Assembly: GCA_030655135.1 (NCBI GenBank)
Contig: JAURWC010000020.1
Coordinates: 186,001-250,000 of the forward strand
DNA: 64,000 nucleotides
DNA from: Hyphomicrobiaceae bacterium
GTDB taxonomy: Bacteria > Pseudomonadota > Alphaproteobacteria > Rhizobiales > Hyphomicrobiaceae
Direction: 5' to 3'
Shown: piece by piece, positions 1-8,431 of the stretch
How positions within the stretch are numbered: position 1 is the stretch's first letter
Layout: each line of letters starts with the position of its first letter
Position numbers and translations under genes: made by a program
The notes under the pieces: generated by a model
What the model saw: only the letters and a program-made list of their open reading frames with translations
Databases searched by the model: none
Told to the model about the DNA's origin: nothing

Positions 1-1
1 C

Positions 2-1141
2 AACTACTTCTTCTTCGTTGCCGAGGAAGTACGCGAGCTGATGGCGGCAATGGGCTATCGCCGCCTTGATGAGATGATCGGCAACACCGACGCGCTCGAC
101 AAGGATCGCGCCATCAACCACTGGAAGGCGCGCGGGCTCGATTTCTCGCGCATGTTCCACAAGCCGCATGTTCCCAAGTCCGTGGCGACGCATCATTGCG
201 AAGCTCAGGATCACGGCCTCGACAAGGTGCTCGACAACAAGCTCATCGCGTTCGCCAAGCCGGCGCTGGAAAACCGCAAGCCGGTGATGGAAGACGTCAT
301 CATCAAGAACGTCGACCGTTCGACGGGCGCGATGCTGTCCGGCGAGATCGCCAAGCGCTACGGCCATGCCGGCCTGCCGGAAGATACCATCTGGATGACG
401 ATGCACGGCACGGCGGGCCAGGCGTTCGGCGCCTGGGCAGCACGCGGCCTGACGCTGGATCTCGTGGGCGAAGGCAACGACTACGTCGGCAAGGGGCTTT
501 CGGGCGGCAAGATCATCGTGCGGCCGAACCCGGCGTCGGGCATCACGCCGGAAGAGAGCATCATCGTGGGCAACACGGTGATGTATGGCGCCATCACCGG
601 CGAGTGCTATTTCCGCGGCATCGCGGGCGAGCGGTTTGCCGTGCGCAACTCCGGCGCATCGGCTGTCGTGGAAGGCACCGGCGACCATGGCTGTGAATAC
701 ATGACGGGTGGTGTCGTCGTGGTGCTGGGCCCGACTGGCCGCAACTTCGCGGCCGGCATGTCCGGCGGTATCGCCTACGTGCTGGATGAAGCTGGCGATT
801 TCGAGGGCCGTCTCAACAAGGAGATGGTGCAGCTGGAATCGCTCGCCGCGGATCCCGGCACGCTGAAGAAGCTGGAACAGAGCAAGGGCGATGTCGCCGT
901 GGGCCTGGAAAGCGTGATGTCCGATATGCGCGAAGGCGACGTGGAGCGGCTGCACGCGCTCATCACGCGGCATGCGCACTACACGAACTCGAAGACGGCG
1001 CAGAAGATTCTGGCGAACTGGGAAGCTTACCTGCCGAAGTTCCGCAAGGTGATGCCGACGGAGTATCGCCGCGCCCTTGCCGACCTCGCCAAGCAGGCCG
1101 AGGCCGGGTCTGTCGAGGAGCCAAAGGCGAAACGGGCCTGA
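2..1141 (+). CDS. gltB: Glutamate synthase large subunit, C-terminal part
   Basis: The gene enters from the left edge in frame, so only its last 379 codons are visible. GltB makes glutamate from glutamine and 2-oxoglutarate in ammonia assimilation. This part carries the C-terminal GXGXG beta-helix domain, with repeated glycine motifs such as GEGNDYVGKGLSGGKI and GTGDHGCEYMTGG. The glutaminase and FMN/Fe-S domains lie outside the window. The small subunit gene gltD follows 69 bases later on the same strand, the usual gltBD arrangement. Identity is secure; completeness upstream cannot be judged. Confidence 0.95.
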   Translation, partial: NYFFFVAEEVRELMAAMGYRRLDEMIGNTDALDKDRAINHWKARGLDFSRMFHKPHVPKSVATHHCEAQDHGLDKVLDNKLIAFAKPALENRKPVMEDVIIKNVDRSTGAMLSGEIAKRYGHAGLPEDTIWMTMHGTAGQAFGAWAARGLTLDLVGEGNDYVGKGLSGGKIIVRPNPASGITPEESIIVGNTVMYGAITGECYFRGIAGERFAVRNSGASAVVEGTGDHGCEYMTGGVVVVLGPTGRNFAAGMSGGIAYVLDEAGDFEGRLNKEMVQLESLAADPGTLKKLEQSKGDVAVGLESVMSDMREGDVERLHALITRHAHYTNSKTAQKILANWEAYLPKFRKVMPTEYRRALADLAKQAEAGSVEEPKAKRA

Positions 1142-1210
1142 TCAACAAGACCGATATGCGGGCCAGTATTGTCCGCGGGACAGACAGCGAAAGACGAGAA
1201 CGAGACGACA

Positions 1211-2653
1211 ATGGGCAAGCCGACCGGGTTTCTTGAGATTGATCGCGCCGACCGGAAGTACAAGCCGGTCGAAGAGCGCGTGCAGCACTGGAAAGAGTTT
1301 GTCGTGCCGCTGGCGGAGCCCGAGGTGCGTGAGCAGGCGGCCCGGTGCATGGACTGCGGCATTCCGTATTGTCACAACGGCTGCCCGGTGAACAACCAGA
1401 TCCCGGACTGGAACGACCTCGTCTATCACGCCGACTGGAAGATCGCTGCCGACAACCTGCACTCCACGAACAACTTCCCCGAAGTGACGGGACGCATCTG
1501 CCCGGCGCCATGCGAAGCGTCATGCACGCTCAACATCGACGACAAGCCGGTGACGATCAAAACGATCGAGTGCTCGATCGCGGATCGCGCCTGGGCCGAG
1601 GGCTGGGTCGTTCCGCTGCCGCCGGAAACCAAGACCGGCAAGAAGATCGCTATTGTCGGCTCGGGCCCTGCCGGGCTCGCTGCTGCACAGCAGCTCGGCC
1701 GTGCGGGACATGACGTCCATGTCTACGAGAAGGCGCCGAAGCCGGGTGGCCTGCTGGTTTACGGCATCCCGGACTTCAAGATGGAAAAGGGCGTGATCGA
1801 ACGCCGCGTGAAGCAGATGGAAGCCGAGGGCGTGACGTTCCATTGCAACGTGCATGTGGGCAAGGATGTGACGGCCAAGCAACTCGAAGAGACGCACGAC
1901 GCGCTGCTGCTGGCGGGCGGCTCTGAACATCCGTTCGACTTCTTCGCCAAGTCGCCGGGCCGCGATCTCGACGGCATCCACTACGCCATGGATTTCTTGC
2001 CGCAGCAGAACCGCCGCAACGCTGGCGAGCCGCAGGCAAAAGGCGCGTACGAGATTTCGGCCAAGGGCAAGAATGTCATCGTCATCGGCGGCGGCGATAC
2101 GGGCTCGGACTGCATCGGCACGTCGATCCGCCAGGGCGCGAAGTCGGTTACGCAGCTCGAGATCATGCCGAAGCCGCCAGAGAAGGAGTTGAAGGCGCTG
2201 TCGTGGCCGCACTGGCCGCTGAAGCTACGCATCTCGTCCAGCCAGGCTGAAGGCGCCAAGACGGAGTTTTCGATCTCCACGACCGGCTTCAAGGGCAAGG
2301 ACGGCAAGGTCACGGCGCTGACCTACACGAAGCTGGACAACACGATGCAGCCGGTGCCCGGTTCCGAAGGTGAGTTCCCGGCCGACCTCGTGCTGTTCGC
2401 CATGGGCTTCGACGGTCCGATGGAAAATGACGTGGTGCCGGATCTCGGCCTCACCGTCGTGCCGCGCGGCCGTTTCAAAGGCCTCGACGCCAACGAGAAG
2501 GACTACAAGGTGGCCGGCGCGGGCAAGAAGGTGTTCGCCGCCGGCGACATCCGCCGTGGTCAGTCGCTCGTGGTCTGGGCCATCCGCGAAGGCCGCCAGG
2601 CCGCGCACTCGATCGACAAGTTCCTGATGGGCAAGACGACGTTGCCGCGTTGA
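1211..2653 (+). CDS. gltD: Glutamate synthase small subunit (NADPH)
   Basis: This 480-residue protein passes electrons from NADPH to the large subunit GltB. The N-terminus has the two cysteine clusters of the family (C46, C49, C54, C58 and C97, C101, C105) for 4Fe-4S clusters. Two dinucleotide-binding motifs follow: [10 protein letters not shown] near residue 152 for FAD and GGGDTGSDC near residue 290 for NADPH. The ATG at 1211 opens the conserved [12 protein letters not shown] start. An in-frame TTG 42 bases upstream is possible but unlikely. It is probably co-transcribed with gltB. Confidence 0.96.
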   Translation: MGKPTGFLEIDRADRKYKPVEERVQHWKEFVVPLAEPEVREQAARCMDCGIPYCHNGCPVNNQIPDWNDLVYHADWKIAADNLHSTNNFPEVTGRICPAPCEASCTLNIDDKPVTIKTIECSIADRAWAEGWVVPLPPETKTGKKIAIVGSGPAGLAAAQQLGRAGHDVHVYEKAPKPGGLLVYGIPDFKMEKGVIERRVKQMEAEGVTFHCNVHVGKDVTAKQLEETHDALLLAGGSEHPFDFFAKSPGRDLDGIHYAMDFLPQQNRRNAGEPQAKGAYEISAKGKNVIVIGGGDTGSDCIGTSIRQGAKSVTQLEIMPKPPEKELKALSWPHWPLKLRISSSQAEGAKTEFSISTTGFKGKDGKVTALTYTKLDNTMQPVPGSEGEFPADLVLFAMGFDGPMENDVVPDLGLTVVPRGRFKGLDANEKDYKVAGAGKKVFAAGDIRRGQSLVVWAIREGRQAAHSIDKFLMGKTTLPR

Positions 2654-2670
2654 TGCGGGCTTTGAAAGGC

Positions 2671-2679
2671 GTGCTATAC
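2671..2679 (+). promoter_or_regulatory. Extended -10 promoter for the DUF5397-vapD pair
   Basis: The sequence TGCTATACT fits an extended -10 element (TGnTATACT). It lies in the 51-base gap between gltD and the small gene at 2705. A weak -35 candidate, TTGATG, starts at 2649 with a long 19-base spacer. A GGAG ribosome site lies just before the ATG at 2705. This suggests the small-gene pair has its own promoter. This is by inspection only. Confidence 0.5.
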
Positions 2680-2704
2680 TGCGGTTTGAAGGAATCGGAG
2701 CGCC

Positions 2705-2926
2705 ATGAACGTCACAGTCAGCGCAGACCGAAATATTGTGATACCGCTCGATGACCTCGTCGGGACATTCCGTTCGTTCGGTCCGGCAGGGCCGACTTAC
2801 GAAGTATTGAATGTTATCGAGCCGGCGACGGGCTCAAATATTCTCTTGCAAGTCCGCGTTGTGGAAAGCCGCGAGTTGCTCGATTATCCCCTGGCACAGG
2901 CGATGCTGGACCCCCTGGCACTCTAA
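2705..2926 (+). CDS. DUF5397-like small protein, probable partner of VapD
   Basis: This 73-residue protein has the pattern I associate with DUF5397: a central GTFRSFGPAGPTYEVL segment, then a basic/acidic VRVVESRELLDYPLA stretch and a short C-terminal tail. DUF5397 genes are commonly found directly upstream of vapD. Here the TAA stop overlaps the vapD ATG by one base (TAATG), which indicates translational coupling. An antitoxin or regulatory role is inferred from that position; no DNA-binding motif is evident. It has its own GGAG ribosome site and an upstream extended -10 motif. Confidence 0.75.
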   Translation: MNVTVSADRNIVIPLDDLVGTFRSFGPAGPTYEVLNVIEPATGSNILLQVRVVESRELLDYPLAQAMLDPLAL

Positions 2927-3207
2927 TGTTCGCGATCGCCTTCGACCTGATTGTGGCAGAGGTGCAGGTTCGGCATCCTAAAGGTGTGTCGCAAGCCTAC
3001 ATCGACATAGGCAGCACACTTGAACGTTTCGGGTTTAAGCGCGTTCAGGGCAGCGTCTATGTTTGCGACAGCGAAGACTTGGCCAACCTGTTCGCGGCCA
3101 TGCAGGCGTTGAACTCGCTGCAGTGGTTCTCGCGATGCGTTCGCGATATTCGGGCGTTCAGGATTGACCAGTGGTCCGACTTTACCGGCTACTTTAAATC
3201 TCCCTGA
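2926..3207 (+). CDS. vapD: VapD-family Cas2-fold endoribonuclease
   Basis: This 93-residue protein matches the VapD family over its full length. Diagnostic segments are MFAIAFDLIVAEVQVRHPKG, YIDIGSTLERFGFKRVQGSVY, DLANLFAAMQAL and RDIRAFRIDQWSDFT. VapD proteins have a ferredoxin-like fold related to Cas2; studied members are endoribonucleases linked to persistence. The conserved Asp in the first strand (D7) is present. The start overlaps the stop of the DUF5397-like gene. Function as a toxin in this host is inferred. Confidence 0.88.
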   Translation: MFAIAFDLIVAEVQVRHPKGVSQAYIDIGSTLERFGFKRVQGSVYVCDSEDLANLFAAMQALNSLQWFSRCVRDIRAFRIDQWSDFTGYFKSP

Positions 3208-3217
3208 CCGAAAACTT

Positions 3218-3257
3218 ATCCCCGTCTCGCGGGCGCCCGGCACAATCGCGGGGATTT
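3218..3257 (+). terminator. Possible weak terminator after vapD
   Basis: ATCCCCG and CGGGGAT can pair across a GC-rich loop that itself contains GCGGGC/GCCCG, and a short TTT follows. The stem is only 7 bp and the T-run is short, so this is a weak candidate. It lies between vapD and the DUF2793 gene. Confidence 0.3.
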
Positions 3258-3279
3258 CAATCCTCCACGACGGTGCCTC

Positions 3280-4428
3280 ATGGACAATTCGCCGAACCTC
3301 GTCCTGCCCTATATCCAGGCTGCGCAGGCGCAGAAACACATCACCCACAATGAAGCCATCCGCGCGCTGGACGCGATCGTGCAGATCAGCGTGGCGGACA
3401 GGGATCTGGCCGTGCCGCCGGGTTCGCCCACCGAGGGCATCCGCTATCTCATCGCGGGATCGCCAACGGGAGCGTGGTCTGGGCACGCAGGAAAGATCGC
3501 CGCGTGGCAGGATGGGGCCTGGATGTTCTATGTGCCCAAAGCGGGCTGGTTGGCCTACATCGCCGACGAGGGGATCCTCGTGGCTTACAGCGGCAGCGCC
3601 TGGAACCCGGTTTCCAGTTCGTCGAGCGTCGCGCTGTTAGGCATCAACGCGACCGCCGATACGACGAACCGGCTGAGCATTTCATCGCAGGCGAGCCTGT
3701 TCAATCACGCCGGCAACGGGCATCAGGCGAAACTGAACAAGAACGCTGCGGGCGACACGGCGAGCTTTCTGTTTCAGACCGGATTTTCCGGGCGAGCGGA
3801 GATGGGGACAACCGGCGACGATGACTTTCACTTCAAGGTCAGCCCCGACGGCTCGGCCTGGACCGAAGCGCTGACGATCAATCGAACGACGGGGTTGGCC
3901 AAGGGCCGCCAAGGCGGAGCAATCCCGTCGGTTTCAGCATCCATCCTCACCGCAGATCTTGCGAAGGCCAACGTGGCAACGGCGCAAGCTTGGTTCGGGA
4001 GCGGAGACGACGAATTCGCGATCAGCGCCAGCACGACGTACGCGTTTGAGGGGCTGCTCTCCTTGTCCAGGGCGGCCGGCGCGACGTCGCATACGACGGC
4101 CATTCTGTTCGGCGGCACGGCGACGCTGACGAGCATCGGCTATCTTGCCCAGGTGTCAAATCCGACGGGGAATGTCCTGACGGCGACGCAGCAGATTTTC
4201 GGGTCGGCTGCGAGCGCACTGGTGTTGACGGGAGCCAACACCGTCGCGACCGAAAACGTGCATGTACTGGTTAAGGGAATTGTTCGCTGCAACGCGGCCG
4301 GAACGTTCATCCCACAGTTCATCTACAGTGCGGCCCCTGGCGGCGCGCCGACTGTCCGCGCAAACTCGCACTTCATGCTTTATCCCGTGGGCGGCAATGC
4401 CGTCGCGCAGGTCGGCGCGGTCTCGTAG
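3280..4428 (+). CDS. DUF2793 domain protein of phage/GTA type
   Basis: The first 115 or so residues of this 382-residue protein are typical DUF2793: NLVLPYIQAAQAQKHITHNEAIRALDAIVQ, then LIAGSPTGAWSGHAGKIAAWQDGAWMFY and AYSGSAWNPV (given here as separate motifs). DUF2793 proteins occur in alphaproteobacterial prophages and gene transfer agent clusters as fibre or spike components. The rest is rich in Ser, Thr, Ala and Gly, as in fibre or receptor-binding tails. No other phage structural gene is nearby, so this looks like an orphan or relic. No signal peptide is seen. Confidence 0.8.
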   Translation: MDNSPNLVLPYIQAAQAQKHITHNEAIRALDAIVQISVADRDLAVPPGSPTEGIRYLIAGSPTGAWSGHAGKIAAWQDGAWMFYVPKAGWLAYIADEGILVAYSGSAWNPVSSSSSVALLGINATADTTNRLSISSQASLFNHAGNGHQAKLNKNAAGDTASFLFQTGFSGRAEMGTTGDDDFHFKVSPDGSAWTEALTINRTTGLAKGRQGGAIPSVSASILTADLAKANVATAQAWFGSGDDEFAISASTTYAFEGLLSLSRAAGATSHTTAILFGGTATLTSIGYLAQVSNPTGNVLTATQQIFGSAASALVLTGANTVATENVHVLVKGIVRCNAAGTFIPQFIYSAAPGGAPTVRANSHFMLYPVGGNAVAQVGAVS

Positions 4429-4437
4429 CTTTCTCGA

Positions 4438-5856
4438 TCAACGCGACGGGCGACTGTCCCGCCGGCTGCTGCCTGGCGCAGCACTTCCGGTTTCAAGGCC
4501 CGTAGCATCCGCCGGCGGCGCCAGGAGTGCTGCGGGTGGCAGTGGCGGCTCCGGGCGCGGCCAGGTGAAGTCGTCGGCGCGGCCGCGGCGCGGCGGCAGG
4601 CGCTCGCCCTTGATGAACACGCGGTAGTACGGCGTCTGGACCGTGGACAGGCGCCGTTGGGCGCCGCCGGACGAGCCTGCCGCCGGCGTAATCGAGTTCA
4701 TGACGCTGAGCCCACCCGGCAGCTGATCAAGCACCTGCTCGCCCATCTGAGACAGCCGCTCAGAGCTTTCCTTGCGCGTCACCAGGGCAACGACCGATGC
4801 CGGAATGGGCGGGCGTACGATATCGACGGTAATGCTTTCTTCGCGCCCGCCCGCGCCGATGCTCTTCAGGACGATGCGTCCGTTATCGCCCTTCTGCTCA
4901 CCGCCGGGACTGCCGGCTGGCACAGCTGGAGTAGCGGCCGTGGCATCGGCAGGCGTGCCGTCGCCACCTGCTGCGGCCGCGGTCTTTTTGGCAGCCGCCG
5001 CATCTTCCTCCGCCTTCTTTTGCGCCGCGCGTTCCGGATTGATCTTGGCCTGCTCGTCCTCGGCGCCGGCCAGCGGAATGGCGCGCTCGCCCTTGGCTTG
5101 CGTCAGGTCGCGCTTCAAGTCGCGCTCGACGAAGTGGGCGAGCTTGCGATAGCCGGCCACCGTGAAATAGACGCCGTCGCCGTCGCGCAGCAGGCGCATC
5201 TTGCCGGTCACGTCCGGGCCGTAGGAGCTGTACTCGCCCGCCTCGTCGGCAAAGCCTGCGTAGGCGTCGATGTATTTCATGCCGTTGAGGTAGATCCGGT
5301 CGCGCAGGATCTGGTTCATCATCTGCACGTCTTCGGCCATGTCGGCGCGCCGCACGTTGGGCAGGCCCACCCAATAGACGGCGATGTTCTTGCGCTTCAG
5401 CGCCTTCATCACGCGGTCGGCACGCGCGGCATACTCCGCTTTCCACTCGGGCGTGCCGAAGGTGGTTCGCTTGCCGGTGCCCTTCATAGACACGCGATCC
5501 CATGCGCCCATCATCACGACGGCGATATGCGGCTGGCTTTGACCAAGCTGTTCTTCGATCGCCTGTAGCTTTTCGGGGAATTCGGCGCGATTGAGCCCGT
5601 TGAGGGCAACGACCTTCTTGTCAATCTGCAGCCTGCTGTCGGTGCTCAGCGCGTCAACGACGCCACCGAGCAGGCCGTCCGCCAAATCGTCACCCAGCAC
5701 GACGAGCCGGTAAACGTCACCTTGAGGAAACGGCGTGATGTAGCTGCCAGCGCCATCATCTTGCGCGGCCGCAGGAGACGCTGCGACTGTAACGAGAGCC
5801 AGCAACGCCAGCGCGGCGCACAGACCGCCACGCAGCCGGCTATTCTCAGTTGTCAT
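4438..5856 (-). CDS. DUF459 SGNH-hydrolase-like periplasmic protein
   Basis: The ATG at 5856 gives a clean signal peptide (hydrophobic GLCAALALLALVTVAA, then ASPAAAQ); an ATG at 5874 is also possible. The body is a DUF459 SGNH fold: block I is VLGDDLADGL, block III is MMGAWDR, and the last block is DGVYFTVAGYRKLAHF. In catalytic SGNH enzymes block I has GDS and the last block has DxxH; here the Ser is Asp and the His is Tyr, so hydrolysis is doubtful. The C-terminal part is a low-complexity Ala/Glu/Pro-rich region. Such proteins often lie near cell-wall genes; a lytic transglycosylase is adjacent upstream in the same direction. Confidence 0.8.
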   Translation of the reverse strand: MTTENSRLRGGLCAALALLALVTVAASPAAAQDDGAGSYITPFPQGDVYRLVVLGDDLADGLLGGVVDALSTDSRLQIDKKVVALNGLNRAEFPEKLQAIEEQLGQSQPHIAVVMMGAWDRVSMKGTGKRTTFGTPEWKAEYAARADRVMKALKRKNIAVYWVGLPNVRRADMAEDVQMMNQILRDRIYLNGMKYIDAYAGFADEAGEYSSYGPDVTGKMRLLRDGDGVYFTVAGYRKLAHFVERDLKRDLTQAKGERAIPLAGAEDEQAKINPERAAQKKAEEDAAAAKKTAAAAGGDGTPADATAATPAVPAGSPGGEQKGDNGRIVLKSIGAGGREESITVDIVRPPIPASVVALVTRKESSERLSQMGEQVLDQLPGGLSVMNSITPAAGSSGGAQRRLSTVQTPYYRVFIKGERLPPRRGRADDFTWPRPEPPLPPAALLAPPADATGLETGSAAPGSSRRDSRPSR

Positions 5857-5942
5857 GCGATATATTGGGCGCATGGCGTTGAAGCGTCTGTCCTCTGATC
5901 TCTCGTCTTTGCCGTACCTGCGGCACACCATCCGCGAGCAGT

Positions 5943-7184
5943 CTAGCGCGAGGCCGTCTGGCGCAAGTGCGACAGCACGTCGTCAGTCGGCCAGCAGTCG
6001 ACCTTGATCTTAGCAGTTCGCTGGTAGCTACCGATGATTTTACGCGTGTTCGAGCCGACTTTTCCGTCGATTTTCTCGACTTCGTAGCCGGCCGTCTTCA
6101 GGCGCGTCTGGATTTCCTGGATGGTCGCCGTCTTTTGCGGCGCGGGCTTGCCCCATGCCGTCTCGAAATCGCCGCCGCCGGCGATTCGATCTGCGAGGTG
6201 ACCGACGAACACGGCGTACAGATCAGACGTGTTGTACCGGCGAATGACCTTGTAATTTTCCAGCACGAGAAAGGCTGGACCGTAGCCACCGGCTGGCATC
6301 ATCAGATAGGCTTCCTGCGCCAACTGCTCGCCGGACCACTTGCGCCCAGCGGCACGAGTGAAGCCGAGTTTAGCCCACTCCGAGAGCGGGCGGGCCTGCG
6401 TCGGGCCCTCCAAGGCGCAATCCGCGGTTGGCGGCACGCGCACTTCATAGCCCCATGTCTGGCCGCGCACCCAGCCCTTGCCGTGAAGTTGGCGCGCGGC
6501 GGACGCCAGCGCGTCTGGCACCGAATTGAAGATGTCGACCTTGCCGTCACCGTCCATGTCGTGGGTGTGGACGAAATATTCGCTTGGCATGAATTGGGTC
6601 AGACCCAACGCACCGGCCCAAGACGACTTCATGCGGGCGCGCGGCACGCCCACCTCGATCATCTTCAGGGCCATGACGAGTTCGTTGCGGAACATCTCCT
6701 TGCGGCGGCCGTAGCAGGCGAGAGTGGCGAGAACCGTAACGGCGTCGTGAGGCAGCTTGTGCTGGCCGAACGCGGTTTCGCGGCCCCAGATGGCCAGGAC
6801 GGAATAGCGGTCGACGCCGAACTCCTGCTCGATCTTGCCCAGCGCGACGTCGTACTTGGCGGCGAGCGCCCGGCCCTGGCCAGCAAGGTTCATGATGTAG
6901 TCGCGCTTGATGTATTCAGACGGCGGGCGCGTGAACTCGGCCTGGCCCTTGTCGGTATGTTGCGGGCGTCCGGGCAGTTCAAGGTCGGGCAGTTTCAGGT
7001 CTGGCTGCAGGTTTGCCAGTTCCCGGTCGAACGTGGCGCGGCTGACGCCCTGCGCCTTCGCATCCGGCCAAAGCCCGTCGAGGAAGGCGCGGAAGGTGGC
7101 ATCGGCGTTGGCCGCCGGTGCGCTTGCGCCCAAAATCGAAACGAGCAGCACGATGACTGCTGACAGGCGGCGTGACTGGATCAC
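5943..7184 (-). CDS. MltB-like lytic murein transglycosylase with peptidoglycan-binding domain
   Basis: This periplasmic enzyme cleaves peptidoglycan glycan strands by transglycosylation. The catalytic domain (SLT_2/MltB type) has the family Glu in AIWGRETAFG, plus SWAGALGLTQFMPSEY and DGDGKVDIFNSVPDALASAA. A PG_binding_1 domain closes the protein (QTRLKTAGYEVEKIDGKVG). The GTG at 7184 is preferred: it has GGAG about 9 bases upstream and begins a good signal peptide ending SAPAANA. A TTG at 7220 would add 12 residues. It runs in the same direction as the DUF459 gene. Confidence 0.88.
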   Translation of the reverse strand: MIQSRRLSAVIVLLVSILGASAPAANADATFRAFLDGLWPDAKAQGVSRATFDRELANLQPDLKLPDLELPGRPQHTDKGQAEFTRPPSEYIKRDYIMNLAGQGRALAAKYDVALGKIEQEFGVDRYSVLAIWGRETAFGQHKLPHDAVTVLATLACYGRRKEMFRNELVMALKMIEVGVPRARMKSSWAGALGLTQFMPSEYFVHTHDMDGDGKVDIFNSVPDALASAARQLHGKGWVRGQTWGYEVRVPPTADCALEGPTQARPLSEWAKLGFTRAAGRKWSGEQLAQEAYLMMPAGGYGPAFLVLENYKVIRRYNTSDLYAVFVGHLADRIAGGGDFETAWGKPAPQKTATIQEIQTRLKTAGYEVEKIDGKVGSNTRKIIGSYQRTAKIKVDCWPTDDVLSHLRQTASR

Positions 7185-7312
7185 GTCTATGCTCCGGCTG
7201 GTGGCGCGCGGGGTGCGCAACGGCTGTGTTCTAGCGCGTTGCTGTTCGAATTTCAGGGCGATTCTGGGGCGGCTCGATCGGTTTTCGCTTCGATCCGGCT
7301 TTGCCAGCCTTA

Positions 7313-7406
7313 TCGGAAAGCCGCCTCACACTTTGTCCGGAAGCACTCGCTTGCTTCGCCGTGCTTCTTTTCGGAAAACCGCTTCACACTTTGTCCGGAA
7401 GCACTC
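7313..7406. repeat. Tandem pair of a 36-bp dispersed repeat
   Basis: Two near-identical 36-base copies lie at 7313-7348 and 7371-7406. They share the core CACACTTTGTCCGGAAGCAC and a preceding TCGGAAA-CCGC. They resemble the rhizobial intergenic repeat built on CGGAAAACCGCTTCACAC, which I recall as common in the order. They lie in the divergent region between the transglycosylase gene and rfbD. The second copy ends 29 bases before the rfbD start. Confidence 0.75.
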
Positions 7407-7434
7407 TAGGCTATGGCATCGACGCGGAGACGCC

Positions 7435-8325
7435 ATGCGGTTGCTGATTGCGGGTTGGCAAGGACAGGTGGCGCGCGGCCTGGTGGAAATGGCACCGGGC
7501 GCGCCTGACGTAACGGCGTGCACCGTTGGCCGCGCAGCAGTCGACATCTGCGAGGCAAAGACGATCGAGCGCGCGATGGTGCAGACGCGCCCGGACGTGG
7601 TGATCAATTCAGCTGCCTACACCGCCGTCGACAAGGCGGAAAGCGATCAGCAACAGGCCTTCCGCATGAACCGCGACGGCGCCGGTGCACTGGCGGCTGC
7701 CGCGGCTCGCGCCGGCGTGCCGATCATTCACATTTCGACTGACTATGTGTTCGACGGTACGAAACCGACACCCTACGTCGAAGACGATGCGACGGGGCCG
7801 GTCACGGTATTCGGGAAATCGAAGCTGGAAGGCGAGGACGCGGTGCGTGCGGCGAACCCGCGACACGTGATCGTGCGGACGGCGTGGGTGCACAGCCCGG
7901 GCGGCAACAACTTCGTCAAGACGATGCTGCGGCTGGCTGGAGAGCACGACGAGCTTCGCGTGGTCGGCGATCAGAGCGGCAACCCGACCTATGCGCCGCA
8001 CCTATGCAGTGCCATCTTGGAGATCGCGCGGCAGGTGGCGGGCAAGGCGGAGGACTTCAGCAGTTGGGGCATGTATCACGCAGCCGGCACTGGGGTGACG
8101 ACGTGGCATGGGCTGGCCAGTGAGGTAATGGCGGTATCCGGCAAGCTTGGCGGACCAAGCGTGCCCGTGCAGGCGATCACGACAGCCGACTACCCGACGC
8201 CAGCGAGGCGGCCGGTGAACTCCGCGCTGGATTGCACCAAGTTGCAGAGCATGTTCGGCATCACGCTGCCTGACTGGCAGGACGGCGCAGAGGCGTGCGT
8301 GAGGCGGCTGCTTGAGGCCGAGTAG
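7435..8325 (+). CDS. rfbD: dTDP-4-dehydrorhamnose reductase
   Basis: This 296-residue NAD(P)H-dependent enzyme makes dTDP-L-rhamnose for surface polysaccharide. It shows the RmlD/RfbD fold: LLIAGWQGQVARGL at the N-terminus (nucleotide binding, with G-W-Q-G-Q), the DVVINSAAYTAVDKAE motif, HISTDYVFDG with the catalytic Tyr/Lys region, and RTAWVHSPGGNNFVKTM. The ATG at 7435 opens the conserved start; longer frames upstream run through the repeats. The other rml genes (A, B, C) are not in the window. Confidence 0.93.
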   Translation: MRLLIAGWQGQVARGLVEMAPGAPDVTACTVGRAAVDICEAKTIERAMVQTRPDVVINSAAYTAVDKAESDQQQAFRMNRDGAGALAAAAARAGVPIIHISTDYVFDGTKPTPYVEDDATGPVTVFGKSKLEGEDAVRAANPRHVIVRTAWVHSPGGNNFVKTMLRLAGEHDELRVVGDQSGNPTYAPHLCSAILEIARQVAGKAEDFSSWGMYHAAGTGVTTWHGLASEVMAVSGKLGGPSVPVQAITTADYPTPARRPVNSALDCTKLQSMFGITLPDWQDGAEACVRRLLEAE

Positions 8326-8379
8326 CTTTCGCCCACGCCAGCGTTTCACGTTGTCTGCTATTTTTTGAGCGCGTGCCAT

Positions 8380-8405
8380 GGGGTCAGACCCATGGGTCTG
8401 ACCCC
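8380..8405. repeat. 26-bp perfect palindrome, copy 1 of the GGGGTCAGACC element
   Basis: This perfect inverted repeat has half-site GGGGTCAGACCCA. The same 26 bases occur at 39498-39523, and a 24-base version at 45028-45051. This copy lies between the convergent ends of rfbD and pyc. No T-run follows, so it is not a standard terminator. Confidence 0.85.
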
Positions 8406-8431
8406 GAAACCCACACGTGATGGATCTGTCG

